A DNA stretch of 64,000 nucleotides from Lycium barbarum (Eukaryota; Streptophyta; Magnoliopsida; Solanales; Solanaceae): contig NC_083339.1 of assembly GCF_019175385.1 (NCBI RefSeq), positions 84,494,120-84,558,119 on the forward strand, read 5' to 3'. Below the pieces are notes generated by a model. The model saw only the letters and a list, made by a program, of their open reading frames with translations, was not told the DNA's origin and did not search any database. Made by a program: the position numbers and the translations under genes. Below are positions 60,201 to 64,000 of the stretch, in pieces; position 1 is the stretch's first letter; each line of letters starts with the position of its first letter.

Positions 60201-60962
60201 TGAATCCTATAAATACCTTAGAAGCATCTCAAACACGAAAATTGCATTCCCCAAGACCAATATTTAGCTCAAATTGAAGGCAACTCAACGTACAATGCTT
60301 TTCTCTTCATGAGCTTCGGGATTCAGGGCTCGGATTTTGATCAAAATGACCTTCTTAGCCTTGAAGTTTTCTCTCTCTCTCTCTAATGTTCTTGGAAGAT
60401 TTTATGTTAAATGAAAAGCCCTCAAATAATTTTTCCTTATATACTTGACGTTAATGGGCCTCATGGGCCGAAATGTGAATGTTTGGATCGGGTCACAATT
60501 TTCTGCCCCGCCAGTCCAACTTGCATCGTCCATATCTGCTTATCTAGATATCGTTTTGACGAGCGGTTTGTTGCGTTAGAAACTATACTCGATGAACTTC
60601 ATTTTAGTATTTTGAAACACCTTAAAACTCCTCATATACTAGGATATATGCCTCCAACAATATGGGCTAAAAATCTGGTCCGAGATATTTTCTGAAGTTG
60701 TTTGGATTCATTTCGTTCAGCTTCGTTTAACTTCTAATCCTCTTCCGACCCTCATGTAACCTCTTATACATACATATACATACTCATATACGCTCATAAC
60801 GCGATTTCAAATCCTTTAGGTTACGATGTCACCTCGGGATACTTAAGGCAACCATATATATATAACGATATTCTTACTAACTCGATTAACTTTCCTTGAA
60901 CTTTCTTAACTCATTCTTTCTTGTCTTAATTAAAATAGCACTGACTCTTACGGGGTATAACA
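57274..60962 (-). repeat. 5' LTR of element F
   Basis: 3689 bp, same modules as the 3' LTR at an offset of 4992: stem-loops 57653-57709, tandem array 58321-58722, palindrome near 59628 (one base changed to CCGAAAGTTCGG). Compensating one-base differences in two T runs keep the lengths equal. Confidence 0.93.
58321..58722. repeat. 36-bp array in the right LTR of F
   Basis: Same unit number and order as at 53330-53730 with scattered substitutions, several of them G-to-A or C-to-T at CpG. Confidence 0.92.
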
Positions 60963-63900
60963 TTAGCACTGTATTTATGCTTTGGCTGGACGGTAGGATC
61001 TTGAGTCCTTCCCTGATGTTGTTACAGGTATATTATCGGTATTTTCTCTTGATGTATATGCATTGCTACATCTAGGCTCCACATTGTCTTATGTTATTCT
61101 GTATATTTCTAGTCGATTTGGGGTGAAACCGGAGTCCATCAAACCTTTTGAGGTATCGACACCTGTTGGTAAACCGGTAATAGCTAGTCAAGTATATAGA
61201 AATTATGTAGTGGTGATTTGTGATCATCGTACAATGTTTGATTTACATGAGTTGAAAATGATGGACTTTGATGTTATTATGGGCATGGATTAGTTGGCTT
61301 CTTGCTATGCCAGTGTTGATGGTAGAACAAAAATGGTTTACTTCCAGTTTTCGGGAGAACCAGTTTTGGAATGGAAAGGAAATACAGCGTCTCCGAGAGG
61401 TAGGTTTATTTCCTATATCAAGGTCAGGAAAATGATTGCTAAAGGTTGTATTTATCATTTAGTCCAGGTCCAACATACAGAAGCAAAGTCGCCAACTCTT
61501 CAGTTTGTCCCCGTAGTGAATGGGTTTCCGGATGAGCTTCCATGCCTTCCCCCAGAGCGGGAGATCGATTTTTCTATTGATGTTCTACCGGATACCAAGC
61601 CTATATCTATTCCTCCTTATAGAATGGCTCCCGCAGAGTTGAAAGAGCTGAAAGAACAATTGAAAGACTTGCTCGAAAAAGGCTTCACTAGGCCTAGTTC
61701 ATCCCCATGGGGAGCACCCGTGTTGTTTGTACGAAAGAAAGATGGCTCCTTATGAATGTGTATCAATTATAGGCAATTGAATAAGGTGAAGATCAAGAAT
61801 AAATATCCACTTCCAAGGATTAACAACTTATTTGATCAATTACAGGGTGCCAAATGGTTTTCGAAGATAGACTTGAGATCCGGTTATCATCAGGTGAGAG
61901 TCAGGGAGGAAGATATTCCTAAGAAGGCTTTCAGAACGAGATATGGTAATTTTATGTTTCGGGTAATGTCATTTGGGCTAACTAATGCACCGGCAGTATT
62001 CATGGATTTAATGAACAATGTGTTCAGGCCTTTCCTAGACTTATTTGTGATTGTGTTCATTGACGATATCCTAGTATATTCTCGGTCCGAGGCATATCAT
62101 GCAGACCATTTACGTACCGTTCTTAGAATTCTTCAAACTCGGGAGCTATTTGCAAATTTTCAAAGTGTGAGTTTAGGTTGAATTTGGTGACCTTCTTGGG
62201 GTATATCATCATAGCCAATGGTATTCAGGTGGATACCCAAAAGATTGAGGCTGTGAAGACTTGGCCAAGGCCTACAACACATATGGAGGTTTGTAGTTTT
62301 TTGGGCTTGGAAGGTTATTACAGAAGGTTTGTACTACTGACAAAGCTAACTCAGAAATCAACTAAGTTTCAATGGATAAATGCTTATCAACGCAGTTTTC
62401 CAAAGTTAAAGAATAGATTAACTTCTGCCCCGGTTCTGACACTTCCAGAAGGATCGGAAGGCTATGTAGTCGATTATGATGCTTCAGGCATTGGGTTAGG
62501 ATGTGTGTTGATGCAACATGGAGAGGTGATTTCTTATGCTTCAAGGCAATTGCGAAAACATGAGAAGAATTATCCAACCCATGATCTTGATATAGTTGCG
62601 GTGATCCATGCATTGAAGATGGGAGACATTATTTTTATGGTGTCCATGTGGATATTTATACGGATCACAAGAGCCTTCAATATAGTTTCAAGTAGAAAGA
62701 ATTGAATTTATGACAACGGTGATGGTTGGAGTTGTTGAAAGATTATGATTTTAACATCCTATATCATCCCGGGAAGGCGAACGTTGTGGCTGATGCTCTT
62801 AGCCGTAGATCTATGGGTAGCTTATGTGATGTTCAGTTAGAGAAAAGAGATTTAGCTCGTGAGCTCGAGTAGTTAGCTAGACTAGGAGTCCGGGTAATGG
62901 AATCGGGCAATATGAGAGCTACCATTCAGAATTCAGCTGCCTCGTCACTAGTAGTTGAGGTGAAAGAGCGCCAGTATGAGGATCCCATACTAGTTCGTTA
63001 CAAAAATACACTTCCTCATAAAGAGAAGTCATCCTTTGAGATTTCTAGGGATGGAGTTCTCCGATATCGAGGCAGGTTGTATGTTCCCGATGTTGCAGGA
63101 TTACGCCATCAAATTTTGAAAGAAGCCCATTGTTCCCGTTATTCTGTTCATCCTTGAGCAACAAAAATGTATCATGATCTTAAATCCATATACTGGTGCA
63201 ATGGAATGAAGAAAGACATAGCGGAGTTCGTGGCTCAATGTCCTAATTTTCAGAAAGTGAAAATTTAACACCAAAAGCTTGATGGATTGTTGCAAGCTAT
63301 GGAAATTCCAACTTGGAAATGGGAAGTGATAAATATGGATTTCATTGCAGGCTTACCTTGTTCTTAACAAAATTATGATTCTATATGGGTAATTTGGATA
63401 AACTCACGAAGTCAGCTCATCTCTTACCAGTCAGAACTATATATGTAGAGGAAGATTATGCAAAGCTTTATGTCAAGGAAATAGTATGACTTCATGGTGT
63501 TCTAGTATCTATTATTTCTAATAGAGGGACACAGTTTACAGCCAATTTCTAGAAATCTTTTCAAGAAGGTTTGGTGACTCAGGTGAGTCTTAGTAGGGCA
63601 TTTCATCCACAGACTGATGGGCAAGCTGCGTGTACCATCCAAACTCTGGAGGGTATGCTGCGGGCATGTGTGTTGGATTTTGGAGGTAGTTGGGATGATC
63701 ACTTACCACTTATTGAATTTGCTTATAACAACAGTTATCATTCTAGCATTCAAATGGCCCTGTATGAGGCTTTATATGGACGCAAGTGCAGATCGCCAAA
63801 TTGGGTGGTTTGAAGTAGAAGAAGCTAAATTGATAAGGCCAGACTTGGTCTAGTAGGCTATAGAAAAGGTTAATGTTATACAAGATCAATTATTAACAGC

Positions 63901-64000
63901 TCAGAGTCGTTAGAAATCCCATGCAGATAATCGTCGATGAGATTTAGAGTTCCAAGTGAATGATTGGGTATTCTTGAAGGTGTCGCCGATAAAGGGCGTC
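60963..64000 (+). pseudogene. Element B pol (end of gag through integrase), heavily broken, runs off the window
   Basis: Joins gag in frame once F is removed (IYALAGR ... VVTGILSVFS). Protease site reads ALLHLGSTLSY, with the catalytic Asp replaced by His. A TAG at 61309 replaces Trp in GMDWLAS. RT has [19 protein letters not shown], a TGA at 61753 for Arg, [10 protein letters not shown] and FIDDILVYS. Frame changes follow near 62150 (lost base) and 62620, a six- to ten-codon loss at about 62330 removes part of the thumb, and several stops lie in RNase H (62691-62730, 62869). The integrase zinc region has TGA for Gly at about 63156; its core (HPQTDGQAACTIQTL near 63605) has Cys after Ala where relatives have Glu-Arg, so the catalytic Glu is lost. 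Clearly an old copy. Confidence 0.93.

Larger units (their letters stand above)
52282..60962 (-). mobile_element. Element F: non-autonomous LTR retrotransposon without gag or pol
   Basis: 8681 bp with two LTRs of exactly 3689 bp (52282-55970 and 57274-60962) and only 1303 bp between them. Target duplication TTAGC at 52277-52281 and 60963-60967. On its own strand: 5' LTR 60962-57274, primer-binding site, leader, non-coding middle, hairpin and polypurine tract, 3' LTR 55970-52282. LTRs start TGTTATACCCCG and end GGGGTGTGACA. No capsid, knuckle, protease or RT motif is present in any frame. LTRs differ by roughly 1-2% by eye (about ten changes in the first 430 bases). It resembles large retrotransposon derivatives (LARD type) in general plan and would depend on proteins from a relative. 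Confidence 0.93.

Overview
The window is plant nuclear DNA made almost entirely of Ty3/gypsy LTR retrotransposons, nested in one another and mostly decayed. I see no host gene, no tRNA gene and no intact rRNA gene. All polyproteins share one layout: gag with a tandem zinc-knuckle region, a protease with D-[SP]-G-S-T-L-S-Y, RT with F-I-D-D, RNase H, a DD35E integrase and a chromodomain-like C terminus. Primer-binding sites match initiator tRNA-Met and LTRs are about 3 kb long. This fits the Tekay/Del chromovirus lineage. A eudicot with a large repeat-rich genome, plausibly Solanaceae, is my inference; the species is not determined.

Layout. 1-2190: end of a pol (element 1), followed by its 3' LTR (2247-4001, resuming at 14999). 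That LTR is split by a complete element 2 (4002-14998, target duplication GATAT). 15187-15364: a 41-bp tandem repeat. 16055-16160: a 5S rRNA-derived segment on the minus strand. 16271-21179: a minus-strand element A fragment (gag plus LTR), next to an LTR fragment G (21180-22539). 22540-23750: LTR end, leader and gag start of element B, interrupted by LTR C (23751), itself interrupted by element D (27276-31989).

At 31989-32001 there is a rearrangement junction with templated filler. The order then repeats: element A copy 2 (32001-35270), B LTR, leader and gag start (43355-44345), LTR C (44346-51017) and LTR D (47871-50948). A tandem duplication of about 14.5 kb explains this. In the second unit a minus-strand element E (35271-43354) entered LTR A, and a deletion then removed E's 5' LTR and its neighbours. 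D collapsed to a solo LTR (target duplication CGTGG) inside a solo LTR C (target duplication ATACC) inside the gag of B. B's gag resumes at 51018. It is interrupted by F (52282-60962, target duplication TTAGC), and B's pol resumes at 60963 and runs off the window.

F is a non-autonomous element with two 3689-bp LTRs around 1.3 kb of non-coding DNA; it must be mobilised in trans if at all. Across families whose LTRs otherwise differ, the same short modules recur in the same order: a CCGAAATTTCGG palindrome, a GGTATGTAAAG box, a CCGAGTCCC/GGGCCGGG inverted repeat, three adjacent stem-loops, and a GC-rich GGGGCCCTGTCCC box. A hairpin also sits just before each polypurine tract. These shared modules are the strongest candidate for something undescribed here.
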